NCBI GenBank assembly: GCA_048013815.1
Contig: CM106585.1
Coordinates: forward strand, 19,716,001 to 19,780,000
Direction: 5' to 3'
DNA length: 64,000 nt
Source of the DNA: Setoptus koraiensis
Lineage: Eukaryota; Arthropoda
The position numbers and the translations under genes were made by a program. Shown piece by piece: positions 33,999 through 46,280 of this stretch. The number at the start of each line of letters is the position of its first letter. Positions within the stretch are counted from its first letter, which is position 1. The notes under the pieces are model-generated. The model worked only from the letters and a program-made list of their open reading frames with translations, ran no database searches and had not been told where the DNA came from.

Positions 33999-35709
33999 AA
34001 ACAGGCAGTATCATTGCATTGGTCGTTGTGAAGGTCGTTATGCGGCGGCGATATATCGCCACCGCCTAGCTACCAGACAGCGAGGCGGTCTAGACAGTGG
34101 CGCCGAGCCAGCAGCCACGCTGATAGGAATTTTAAAGGAACGGATATCGCTCGCGAAGCCCTAACAGCCGTCTAAGATCTTTGGGTTCGAAGTTGGAACC
34201 GGCGGCCAACAGTGGATGGCGGCCCACAGTGGATGGCGGCCACGTCATCATGACTATCACTAGGCAAACCATTGTTGTGTTACATAACTCTGTATATAGC
34301 CCTGTATTGTTGAGTGCGCGTGTGTGTATCTAGAAGTAATTGTACATTAGAGTGTAAATATTTATCAGACTTATAAGAGCGGCATGCAAACATAGATTGA
34401 TATATAATAAACGTCATGCAAATCATTTTATCTATTTCGTTTATCTACTTCATCCGGCTTGTGGATGCGCGAATGGGACCCAGATGGCGCTATGTGGTCG
34501 CAAGTGTGGTGTAACGATACTTACCGAGTGGGCTTCACTCGTCGGGTATGTTTCGGGTGTGACAACACGCGCCACGGTCTGGTATGGCAGTGTCACGGAG
34601 CCCCAATCGAGATGGCGCTAGCGAGCGATTTCGTTGACCGCGGTCCAATTTCAGAGCATCGAATGTAAGATGAGCGTGGCAATATGTAGCTTTTTGGCGA
34701 CAATATCGCTCCGTTCAGAGACAGAGAAACCGAGATAGCGGCCAAAAGCAGTGTAGCGTGTCCGCCATGTTGTTATAGGATGTATTGTGGTGTGGTTCCG
34801 TTAGACATTAGTTATGTGATTCCGATAGCCGGACAGTTATCTTTTGTCGATCTTGTGTAAATAATTCGCGCCTATGTGTGCGTGTGTATCATGCGTGTGT
34901 GTCGTGCGTGTGTGTCGTGTCAGGGGGCCGTGTAATCTTGCCAGCGCGCCGGTAGAGTGTCTGCTGGTTCGTTGCTCTCGTTGCCGTTCTTCCGTAGCTA
35001 ATTTAGCCCTTCGGTGCCTCGTCGCGCCAAATGGCGCTTTCATTCCGAGAGTCTAGACCGAGTGTCTAGCAAAGTGAGTGTGAGCTGTCGACGGAACAAA
35101 GTCATTAAAAACCTGTCGTCTCAACAATCGCCCACGAGCCTTTCGATTAGCGGGCCACTTATCGATTACAGCGAGCTCAAGGAGCGGCCTCCATTGGTTT
35201 TAATTTGTGACTCGACACTCTCTAAAAGAGAGAAACGGGCTCAATTCTTGAGAGAGAGTATCCGCGAAAAGGAAAAGTGCCTCGCACGATTATTAGCACT
35301 TTGCTCAACACACTGTTGTTGCGTTGGCTCGCTCGCCAGAGGGTTCGCCAACGTGGAGTGGGCCAGCCTCCGGTTGAACTTGGATGGGCCTCTTTAGCCG
35401 AGAGGACGCGCGGTTCCCCTCTCGGGCCCGGCAGGAAGGAACAGCCCGGCGCACAGAAACAGCTCAGCGATAACAACTGGCGACACTAGCAGCCACTTAC
35501 AAACGAACGAGAAACCACATGTTAATAGAAGGTGAAACAGGAGCATCGATCCACGGATAAAGACAGCGCGAGGGGGCCGCAAAAAAGAGCTCGCAGCCAG
35601 CCACACATGTGACTGCATTGCGAGCTGCGTTTTGTGTGTGCTCTGTGCCGATGCGCATGTGATACAGGCTCTGCGAACACGTCCGAACGAATATCCTCGG
35701 GCCCCCGTG

Positions 35710-35860
35710 TTTTATATACACTATTTTATATACGGTATTTTATATATGGCATTTTATATACAGTATCTCATATGCGGCCTGTACATGATACAGGGGCCCG
35801 TGCGTGCGGGCCACACAATCTATGCGACTATCAATATATGCGACTATCAATCTATGCGAC
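35710..35860. repeat. Two adjacent short tandem repeats
   Basis: About four imperfect units of a TATTTTATATAC motif occupy 35710-35770, and 2.5 copies of a 16-bp unit beginning TATGCGACTATC occupy 35821-35860. Confidence 0.75.
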
Positions 35861-38122
35861 GGGCACGCGGTGGGGGAAGGGGGCACAGGGGTGCGCAAAA
35901 GCACAAATGTGCCCATTTAGTTCGCAACGCGCGTTTGTGTGCATTTTGGGGCACACACAAGCAGCGATGAACTGGCCCTAAAGCACCGCGCGCTTCCCAA
36001 TCATCTGATGCGAGCGCCCGTGCTAAGTGCCTCAAAATGCAATTGCACCGATATGGCCTCCCCCCGCTGCCAGCGAACACTTATCGGGCAGTGAGTCCAT
36101 GTGTGTGACCCCACAGTGTGTGCACACACTAGTGTTCGCTGGTACAGTAGTGTATGGGCACATTTTACAGTCAGCACACACATATTATATATATTTGGCC
36201 CATTATATTCGCCCTATCGTAGAAGCAGCATCAAATTGCCAGGGACCCCCAAAAAGAGAGACAAAGAGAGAGAAAGACCACAAAATCTTGGCAATCATAG
36301 GGAGGGGCGTGCAAAAATAAATTCCAGGTAATGCGCTGTCACTTTGAATATTTGCCAGTTTAATATTATGATCGGTGACTGAGTCGCCAGTTGACACAAA
36401 CAAGATTTCATTCTACAATTCGCACAATTTTCTGTCCAAATTTCCACCGCCACCTTTGGACCACGCAACACTCATACTATGACCACAATACAAGCTACAC
36501 AACCACAGAAATCATCTTATCACAGGCTTTGTGACACCCAGCAACATGAAAGACACGCGATTTTCAATTCTCAAATGATGCATCAGCATTTGTTATTCCA
36601 TGTCGGGCATATGATGCGCCTATTACAAAAGCCATCTATATAGCTATCTAACATCTGCCAGATAGCCAGCTAAAGAATCAACAACCACATCGATATAATC
36701 AAGAGCATTCGGCAAGTGCAAAATTCACCTAGTCTTATTATTAGACACACACACAAAGGTTGTATACATTTCAAAGCACCACAACAATACAACCAACAAA
36801 ATCACACGCGCTGCAATTCATCACATATCGCACACTCCATTGAGGCCCCTATTCTCATCCCATTATTCCCTATAGCAACATCGACCATATTTTATCTGTG
36901 TCTCATGTGTGTGTGTGCACCACCGAAAGCTGCTAAAACATACGTTAGCAATAACAGGCATGATAAATTATAATAAAATAATGCTTATATGCCCCCACGA
37001 TTACAACATATGAGTTCCCAACTGTCTGCTCATCACAGTCGAATAACAGATAATATAAACACGCATAATATATATAACGGTGATAATATACAACAGAAAG
37101 CGGGACGGCGCTCATACTAAGCCACAACAAGCTACAACCACAGAGAGATAGGCTAACAATTCGACAGAGACATTAGAGGCCCACTCTTTAATCTCGTTCT
37201 ATCGTGACTCAGTAAAAGATCTAGATACAAACAAACACTGGCTGTACAAGTTAATCATTCTATCCATCATAAATAACCAATAGTGAACACATTTTATACT
37301 ATTACTACCAACATAGCTAGTCAACTATTATAAAACTCGAATGAAAATCGAACAAATACTATTGCCAAAGCAGAGCTCTCATTTAAAGGTCTCAGTAGGC
37401 GATTGATAAGAAATGAATGTCTAGAATGGTAATAATAAATCTTTCAAAATATCTCGTTCATGCACTCGAGATTCGATGATTCTTTCTCTTTGATAAGACA
37501 CGTAGATGAATATAGAAACATATATTTTAATTGAACAAGAAGTATTCATCGGAGATTATTAACAATGCAATAATATCATACAACTATATATTTTATAAAC
37601 TTGTAAAAAATCTAGATTGTCAACTGACTCAACATAACAGATGAAAAAATTTTGAGCAAGTTTGATTAACTTCATGAGCTAGAGTACTAAAGCAAGTCTA
37701 ACAGTTACTAGGTCATACATGCTAACCTTACTAATGATATCAGATATAAGATTTACTGGATGCGAACGTTCATAAACTCAAACAAAGCAAAAAACCACAA
37801 TGTATTGAATTTATGTCTAAACAACGACTCGCAGATTGAATGCTCGTAAATTTAGTACAGCTATTTCGAAAAGAATACAGTCCAACAAGCGAGATCGTAA
37901 CTAAACCAAAGGCTGAATTAGTTGATGCTCACTTATGTAACTGCAATAAGTATCCAAAAAGGCAAAATTTTCTGTAACCAATCAAAGTACTCAGAGGAAC
38001 ATCGAAGAATCGATCTCAAGATGTGATAGAGCGAATATTTTCATATATCCAACTCAACAGAAAAGTATCTCTCGTCAGATGTCTTCATTTCAAATCGATC
38101 TCACATAGATAGCAACATTAAC

Positions 38123-41100
38123 ATGGATTCGTGCCACTTTCTCAACTTTTTCTTCGGTCAAAAGAAAGCAACTACTGAGATAAGTAAATGCATAAATAGT
38201 TTAACTAACCTGAAAGGCAATAAGAAATTCAAAGTCAGGGATACTTCTAGCGGTAGCTACAAAATAAAAGATATCGATGATTGTGCGGAAAATCAACCTT
38301 CATCCTCAAATCATCTATCGCCAATTAAACAACTCAAGTCGAGATTCTTCAGTAACAATCAAAATGTTCAGCCCACAAGCAATCAACGCTCCTCAATTTC
38401 AACGGAACAATATGAACAGCCTCCAGCCCTGAGCGATAATATAGAAGATGCCAAGCGCAATTCGGATCCTCGAAGATTGTCGGCAAAAAGTGAAGGTGGT
38501 GCGAATTTAGAGGATGCGGCAAACAACATTTCAACTATTTCGGTTATCGATAATGGAGCCCAAGCAAAAGGAACACACTCAACCATAATGGTCTCCAGCA
38601 ATCCGCAAGCCAATGCAAAAACTAGCGTCGTCTATGTGAATCCTCCTGTATCATCAATCGTTGTAATCTGTCCATCAAAGTCACCTCCAGATCTAGAAAG
38701 CAGGTGTGATAAAGAAAAAAGTCCTAAGTCTGAGGCTAAGGACGCTGAATATATTGAAAATTCTAGTATACAAAGTCCAACAAAACCAGCTCCCAAGATT
38801 GGCCGGAAGAAACAGCAACAGCAAATAATCTATGATGACAGTCTGGATAAGAATCTTGAAAAACCCATAGCAACTGCAATAGTGTGCGACATAATCTCCG
38901 AGAACAGGAAATTATATGCAGACAGAAAATTTAGTTTACAAGACTTAAGTTTGCTCCCGAACTTATCGCATAGTGATGGTGATGAGAATGAACAAATTCA
39001 ACAAGATGAGAACAAGTCCAGCAAATTTGTTGATAAGTTTTTGCTTGAAGGTAAAAATTCAAATGGGGTTAAAGTAAGGAGTATTTGTGAATCCTTGAGG
39101 AGATCTTCAGAGGGAAACAACAGAGTTGATTTTGCTTGTATCCAAGATTCATCCTTACAAAGTAAACGACATATGATATCGACATCCAAGCCTACAACTA
39201 TCGTGAAGCCATTGCCACCAAAAACTCCGCCCAAAAGCTCCAAAGCTCGATATTTAAATTACCAATTGAGCTTGAATTCCATTACAAAAATACAGGATCT
39301 CTTCAAAGATGAGAATTTCATCAGAAAGTTCTTCGATTACTTCGAACCCATCGATTATTGCACACTAGCTCAAGTTTGCAAGATATGGAGAAAAACATTA
39401 TATAGTAATCACAAATATTGGACAGGTATAATTAATGTCATTGATTGCAATCAACTCAGGCGTGAATGTTTGGTGGATCGTGCCACTCAAAATACCAAAC
39501 AAGAGTCTGAAGTGAATAAATTTTCAATCATGCAATCTATTGATGAAAACAATAATGAATCAGATTGGTACACAAACAAAAACGCGCAATCACCCAATGA
39601 TTGGCCATCACCACCGTCTCCATTACCAGTACCACAACAATCGATTTGTAGTCCACTAAGCCTGGAGAAGACTGTTCAAAGTAATTCATTCAGTGGGTCA
39701 GAGGAACAAAAGAAACAAGTGAATTTCGAATGCCGTGAAGAGGTTATAGTCAGATCAGACACAAACGACGTTAATGTTCCAAACGAACAGACTTACCCAA
39801 CTCCATCGAAGTCGTGCTCTATACAATCTCAAATATCGACGTCTTCCAGTGGATTATCACTTTTATCGGAGTCTAGTAAATTTGAATCGGTCAAAACTAA
39901 ATTATATAGTTCTATAGATAAAAGGGGATTCGATGCCATTTGTTTATTCGGTGAGTCTACATGTCAATGAATGCGATCTATCAATCAAAACGATATCATG
40001 AACTTTCCTAACAGATTTTCTATCTCAAAACATCGAATATTATACAGGAGCGAATGACGAGGACATACTTGATTTGGTTAATAGACTACCCCCGAGGGTT
40101 CTATCGAGAATAAAAGTGGCTCGCCTCAATAATTCAGTAAGTAGTACTTCCTCACTGTCGGTGATTTCATCTACAAAGTCGATTTATATTAATTAGAAAT
40201 ATACCTTACCATTCATTTTACCTCAGAGCATAAGTAACAAGGGTCTGGAGTCTTTCATGGCCGCCATGACGAATATAAATGAATTAGAATTATCAGGTTG
40301 CAATGAGCTAACTAACAATATCAATCTTGCACCATTGAAGAGGCTAACAAAATTAATATTCACAGATTGTATCAATATTGCTGACGGGTTTGCACCAAAA
40401 TTGAGTAATATATTCGGCCAGTTAACAGATTTTACCATACAAGCTTACCATATCACGGATGCATTTTTTGACTATTTACAATCCAACGTGACCGGGGAGA
40501 AACTCACAGTGTTGGAGCTCCCTAATTGCAAGGAGCTTTCCAATCAAAGTCTAAGGATCATAGCTAGATTCTTTCCCAATCTAAAAGTTCTTTCATTGTC
40601 TGGCTCCAGCAAGGTAATCATTTATTTTTATCGCAGTATTCTTTCTCGAGTTTGAATTCAAACTTTATATTAGAGACAAAAATCTTATTCTCAACTAACG
40701 TTAACATTTTATGCCTCCATATGAAATTTGTCAAATGCCCGCGCTTGAATAGATAAGTGATGAAGGAATAGAGATAATAGCGGAACAATCGCGCTGCTTG
40801 AATAAGTTGGATATAAGCTGGTGTACACGGGTAACAGATGCTGCTCTTGAATGCATGGCGTGCGATCTTAGCGAAAGCCTCACGGATCTAGTTTTAGATA
40901 GGTAAATCTCAATGACTTTTATTCTCATTTTTAATGAAATTCGGGCATTACTAATCGATTTTTCAACATTCTGTCCTTCAACTTCTTCATAGGTGCATAC
41001 ACATAACTGATTTAGGCTTGGGACACATTGCAACAATGACTCGTCTAAGTTCTTTGGAGATCCGATGGTGTCCACAAGTATCCGACCAAGGATTGGAAAC

Positions 41101-41287
41101 AATTATCACCATGCGTTCTTTAAGGAACCTTTCAATCGCAGGATGCCATCAGATAACAATGCGCAGTCTACTATGCCTGGTCAGATCTCAATTGATTGAA
41201 CTAGAGTTGACCAATTGCCCCTCTGTTAGTTCAGATTTAGTTAGCTATTTAAGGAAAAGTCTGCCCAGTTGCAAAATAATCTTCTGA
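38123..41287 (+). CDS. FBXL16: FBXL16-like F-box/leucine-rich-repeat protein, five exons
   Basis: Exons are 38123-39950, 40015-40136, 40227-40613, 40753-40901 and 40993-41287; all four introns are 60-140 bp with GT/AG ends and matching phases. The product is 926 residues. The first 380 residues are polar and Ser-rich with no domain. An F-box follows at about 390-432 (FFDYFEPIDYCTLAQVCKIW), then a Ser/Gln-rich insert of about 150 residues, then leucine-rich repeats from about 625 to the end. The C-terminus (SLEIRWCPQVSDQGLE, LRNLSIAGCHQITM, LIELELTNCPSVSSDL) matches vertebrate FBXL16, which is about half this length. F-box proteins recruit substrates to SCF ubiquitin ligases, although vertebrate FBXL16 can act atypically. 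A partial inverted copy lies at 44757-46280. Confidence 0.88.
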
Positions 41288-41986
41288 TTCAATAGCTTCA
41301 ATAATAATAAGCAGATTTATATTTTTCATAGCTATCGAACAAGTTTAGCCGCTTGGTGGTTATAATTTTATAATTGTCGTCAAGAAATTAGATGTATATT
41401 CCGTTCTCGATAGAGGATCTTTGTGCTAGACGAGATTGTATTAAGATATGTGTTTTTAAGGTTTCGATACTTTTAGGTATCGATCGCCATTTATCATCCA
41501 TGGTTTTTACAAGCTGCAATTCATTGAGAATGCAGTCTTGCATTCATACTTACAGTCATTTACCTCTACGTATGCGTTATGACTGCTTATTTCTTAGACC
41601 GTGTCTGTCGTTCACCATGCATGATAACTTTAATGTTTTATGACAGTGATAGGCTCAGCTTTGGAAAGCAACAATTAGGTGTGATATGTCCACAAATATT
41701 CTGATGAGACAGTTCCAATTTAGAGTATTTAATTTTGGCTTATGAACTTTTCCGTCTCTGTGAGACAAATATGATTTACTTATTCAATTCATTACCGTAG
41801 TTTAGGTATGGTTGTGTAAAAGCAAGTGATGACAAGCCTTCTCTCGTGGATTAAACTGTGTTCTAGGATGATAAGTTCTCTCAAATTAAGCTACCTTGCT
41901 CATTTGATCGAAACAGTACTTTATGATATTCTTGTGCTAGGTTCTTTCTTTTGTTGGGAATGCCACTCTCTAACTAAGAAACCATT

Positions 41987-44026
41987 TCAAAAGCGACCTG
42001 ACGAAAACGATGTACTCTGATGAGTGTCAGGATATATCTGTCCATTTAATGGGTGTCGCCTAGAGGGAGTATTTTGGAAACTAGGATTTTGGAATGATTC
42101 TATATTCTGGGTCGCATTGTTTTGAGACCGCATGTTGGGACGAACGCTGATTCCTGCCTTTTGGATGACATCAAAAGCTGAATTTATCATGCTGTCAATA
42201 TTCGAACCATTGACTGCTTGATTGCTTGCATTTTGACTAGGTTTATTCGCTATCTTTTCCTGTAATATAAGAGGCTCATCACTTTGCTCTTCTTTCACAG
42301 TAACTTGATGTTGCTGCTGTCTGATAGGATCGGCAAAGTTTGAGATTATGCCAGCTTGCGAAAGAATATTGAAAGCATTTGTTAATGGAGCATTGCTGGT
42401 GTCTTGGATATTAGTTTTAATATCCGTTTTCGACTCTTCTTTAACTCTAGGATTGTTAATCTGTTGTTTTAGAATTACTTTTTGGTTTTGGAGATAATGG
42501 ATGATGGATTGTAATTGAATTTCTGACATCGAACGACAATGGCCTTGTTCCAAGATTAATCGCAACGACAATTCAACATCTTTCGGCATCCTCCCCTCAT
42601 TGTTCCCTAGAGATTCTGATCGCTGCGCGTTTGTGTAAACAAAAGTTTTAGCATCCAAATTAGGCTTAGTCTCAGATTTGATATCCGGGCAACTACCTTG
42701 CGACAAATTGAATCCGAATGCGTTGTCTGCTCGTGAATATTTCATATCTACTGATGAATTGTCATACAATGGTTTGGTTTCTTCCAATTTGTATCCTCCA
42801 AGTCTCGCCTGAATGTTCGGGCCAGGATTTCTCGCGTAGGGTTCATTAGATGGTTGAGAAATTTGAGGCAGTTGAGCAAAAGCTCCGACGGGAGGACGTG
42901 AAAATTGCTCATTACGAAAGGAGGGTGGTTGTCCGTGATAAGTGCTCTGATAATCAAGGCTTATCGTTTGTATCACCTCGTCGAGACTTGTATATTTGGG
43001 AGCTAATGTTTTCAGCAACAAATGAAAGTATCCCAATAAATTTCATGTATTATCTAATCTCGAATCTCACGAGCAATGTAGAGCTCGTAACTTTAAAAAC
43101 CCTTTCAACAACAGAAGAGCTTGAGCTTATACGTTGTTTCGACTGGATGTTCACCCAATAGAGAATCTTCCAACAAGATACATAGAACAATTTTTTCCAG
43201 AAGGAATTTACTTACCTGATGTGTTCCTGATCAAATAGAGAGTTGCAGTTAGATTGATTGGATCAAGAGGACCAACAACGATGGCATACAACGTTTTTTT
43301 CTGGTATAGATCATTGAGTAGAGCGGGCAATTGATCTGATATTTCATATTGATTTCTTAAGAGAATTGTATCTACCGTTCGAATGTTGGTATCAGTTCTA
43401 ACTCTATATTCAATTCTTTGTGCATATTTCCTGTAAGTACAAATTATTCGAGGAAGAGTATTATGATATAGGTTAGAAGAGTCTCAACGCTATATGTCGA
43501 AACGATCTGGCACATATTGTATTATGACTTACTCTATGTTAGCGTCGGGAGTGGGCTCCCAGACTATCACCTCAACCTCATTACCAATGCCACCGTCTGT
43601 TTGAGGGAGGTTAGATGGGGCACGATTGGGAGCGGAAAACTCATTCGGTACACTAGCACCCCAATCATCATAATTGACTCTATTTCTCAAAGGAGGCGGA
43701 CTCCTACTTCGATCCTTCTGAAAAGTTTTTGACTTCTTTCCTGGAGGTGGTTTGTCTGTTCTATAGGCTCTTACACCAATGGTGCTCCCCAATATTTTCG
43801 TTTTGTCCTCCACGACTGCACTCAATGCCTCCTTTGGTCGAGAATACTGCAAAAATGCATAACCTGCCTTGATCGCCATCCCTTCAATTTTTCCATGCTT
43901 TTCAAATTTTTCCCTCAAGTCTGCCAATGTACAATTTTTAGGAATTTGGCCTATGAATAATCTCCTATTCTCACCTTCAGGCGAGGTTGTATCCCCCCAA
44001 ACAGTACCTGGTCTCGGCTCTGCCAT
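41987..44026 (-). CDS. NCOA5: NCOA5-like coactivator, three exons
   Basis: Exons are 44026-43533, 43430-43216 and probably 43002-41987; phases agree, giving about 574 residues. Residues 20-90 form an RRM (NRRLFIGQIPKNCTLADLRE, AGYAFLQYSRPKEAL). An Arg/Pro/Ser segment follows, then VEVIVWEPTPDANIEKYAQR and LYAIVVGPLDP, which align with the anticodon-binding-like domain of NCOA5. The last exon is Gln/Asn/Ser-rich with the short helices ELSLRLILEQG and IQLQSIIHYLQNQKVILKQ, like the NCOA5 segment that ends NYLRERKERL. NCOA5 is a nuclear coregulator of estrogen and other receptors. The exact acceptor of exon 3 is uncertain; a model with one extra small exon near 43146-43060 is also phase-compatible. 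A degraded fragment of this gene lies at 44560-44740. Confidence 0.75.
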
Positions 44027-44559
44027 ATCGGTGAAAACGAACTAGGCTTTCAAACAATAATGGAGGTGTATACTCTATGTTCTAGCTGGAAGATCGAGAT
44101 CAAAAAGGTTCTACTATAGTGTATGAAAATTCTATGAGAATAAAAATTAACTAAAGGGCAAAATACTTGGAGGTAATTCTTGGAGTTAATAACATTTATT
44201 AAACGGTCAGTGGTTATTTGTAGTGTGATTCTCGATACCGATTTGCTATGTTATTGTTCTCATCATCTCAAATTTGTCTCTTTTATTGTCATTAGGATTG
44301 AATCCACAATCGAACGCAGATTTCCACCGCTAGGTGGCAACTTATCGGCGGCCATTTTGAATATTTCGAAAACTCAGATTTCAGAATCGATGGGGGACTG
44401 CCGACCTACAGTAGCAGTGAAAAGATGGGAGACGTTCTACCGAGGAGATTTTTCCGACGGTAGCGCTCGTCCCTTTTTTACCATTTTTTGCCGATTCTTG
44501 AAAAGAAAAATCAGACGGGAGACTGGTGAAAAACTTGGGACAAGCAGCGCTTTCGTAAG

Positions 44560-44740
44560 TAGGATCAAACTTGAGAACCCGTGGCCCGAACATTAAAGGA
44601 GAAATGCAAATTTGACGAGCTCAAGCCATTTCAAGACAATGCATCGGTGGGTATGATGTGTTCAAAGGCAGACTAGGCATTTGGATTCAATTTGCCATTG
44701 GGTGGTTGCCCGGATATCAAATGTAAAGATAAAAGATAAT
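44560..44740 (+). pseudogene. NCOA5: Degraded NCOA5-like fragment, opposite orientation
   Basis: Read on the plus strand this segment follows the sense strand of the NCOA5-like gene between about 42850 and 42660: GGCCCGAACATT, then ELKPFQDNAS against ETKPLYDNSS, and AFGFNLPLGGCPDIK against AFGFNLSQGSCPDIK. Identity is roughly 70-75 percent by eye. It includes an in-frame stop before AFGFN. It adjoins the inverted FBXL16 copy and is in mirrored order relative to the intact gene pair. Confidence 0.75.
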
Positions 44741-44756
44741 TTAGATCAAGCAACAT

Positions 44757-46280
44757 TTTAAAATTATAACCACCAAGCGGCTAAACTTGTTCGATAGCTA
44801 TGAAAAATATAAATCTGCTTATTATTATTGAAGCTATTGAATCAGAAGATTATTTTGCAACTGGGCAGACTTTTCCTTAAATAGCTAACTAAATCTGAAC
44901 TAACAGAGGGGCAATTGGTCAACTCTAGTTCAATTAATTGAGATCTGACCAGGCATAGTAGACTGCGCATTGTTATCTGATGGCATCCTGCGATTGAAAG
45001 GTTCCTTAAAGAACGCATGGTGATAATTGTTTCCAATCCTTGGTCGGATACTTGTGGACACCATCGGATCTCCAAAGAACTTAGACGAGTCATTGTTGCA
45101 ATGTGTCCCAAGCCTAAATCAGTTATGTGTATGCACCTATGAAGAAGTTGAAGGACAGAATGTTGAAAAATCGATTAGTAATGCCCGAATTTCATTAAAA
45201 ATGAGAATAAAAGTCATTGAGATTTACCTGCCGAAAAATGCGTCCGTGATGGTGAAATTCGTTACACGGCCAAACATATCATTTAATTTCGGTGCAAACC
45301 CGTCAGCAATATTGATACAATCTGTGAATATTAATTTTGTTAGCCTCTTCAATGGTGCAAGATTGATATTGTTAGTTAGCTCATTGCAACCTGATAATTC
45401 TAATTCATTTATATTCGTCATGGCGGCCATGAAAGACTCCAGACCCTTGTTACTTATGCTCTGAGGTAAAATGAATGGTAAGGTATATTTCTAATTAATA
45501 TAAATCGACTTTGTAGATGAAATCACCGACAGTGAGGAAGTACTACTTACTGAATTATTGAGGCGAGCCACTTTTATTCTCGATAGAACCCTCGGGGGTA
45601 GTCTATTAACCAAATCAAGTATGTCCTCGTCATTCGCTCCTGTATAATATTCGATGTTTTGAGATAGAAAATCTGTTAGGAAAGTTCATGATATCGTTTT
45701 GATTGATAGATCGCATTCATTGACATGTAGACTCACCGAATAAACAAATGGCATCGAATCCCCTTTTATCTATAGAACTATATAATTTAGTTTTGACCGA
45801 TTCAAATTTACTAGACTACGATAAATGTGATGAATCACTGGAAGATGTCGATATTTGAGATTACATAACTTTCTGATGAATTCTCATCTTTAAATCTGAT
45901 ATCCTGTATTTTTGTTACGGAATCTAAGTTCATTTGGTAATTTGACTATCGAGCTTCGGAGCTTCTGGGCGGAGTCTTTGGTGGCAATGGCTTCACAGTA
46001 GTTGCAGGATGTCAGTATCAGATGCCGTTGTGAGTTTCTGCATCATCCCGAGGATCTGGATCTTGGCACCCTCGATTCTATCTTTTGGAGTAAACGGATG
46101 TTCATTAATGTCCCTATTGTGACGGAAACTAGGAGAATTGATTGCTAGTGGGTTGAACATTTTGATTGTTACTGAAGAATCTTGACTTGAGTTATTTTAA
46201 TTGCGATAGATTATTTGAAGATAGAGGTTGTTTTACCGCCTGATCATTAATATCTTTTATTTTGTAGCTGCCGCTAGAAG
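44757..46280 (-). pseudogene. FBXL16: Partial inverted copy of the FBXL16-like gene
   Basis: On the minus strand this mirrors the gene at 38240-41374, introns included, with large internal deletions. The inner part is nearly identical: the last exon and 3' flank (to 44757), the exon 2 region, and the end of exon 1. The outer part (about 45850-46280) is about 85-90 percent identical with many losses and several stops. A deletion removes the end of exon 3, an intron and exon 4, and joins exon 3 to the exon 4 splice donor in the same phase, so the 3' half still reads through in frame. The 5' half cannot be translated. Retained introns show it arose at the DNA level. Confidence 0.9.

Larger units (their letters stand above)
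33039..38122. other. Gene-poor region rich in simple repeats
   Basis: No gene was recognised in 5 kb. It holds ATT-rich sequence at 33120-33180, an AG run at 33341-33370, a TG run at 33976-33998, a TATATAC-type tandem repeat at about 35710-35770 and a 16-bp tandem repeat at 35821-35860. The last 1.5 kb is AT-rich and is probably the leader and promoter of the FBXL16-like gene. Reading frames near 34430-34660 and 35014-35397 have no domain support. Confidence 0.5.

Noticed and set aside
34170-34200. GGGTTCGAAG word resembling a tRNA B box
   Set aside because: The consensus is incomplete and no acceptor stem or A box can be folded around it.
34260-35500. Stretch with TATA-like and AATAAA-like words that recalls a long terminal repeat
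   Set aside because: No second copy, no reverse-transcriptase or capsid-like reading frame and no clear terminal boundaries were found.
43040-43160. Possible extra small exon of the NCOA5-like gene
   Set aside because: It is phase-compatible but would need a 42-bp intron and shows no clear match to NCOA5, so the simpler three-exon model was kept.
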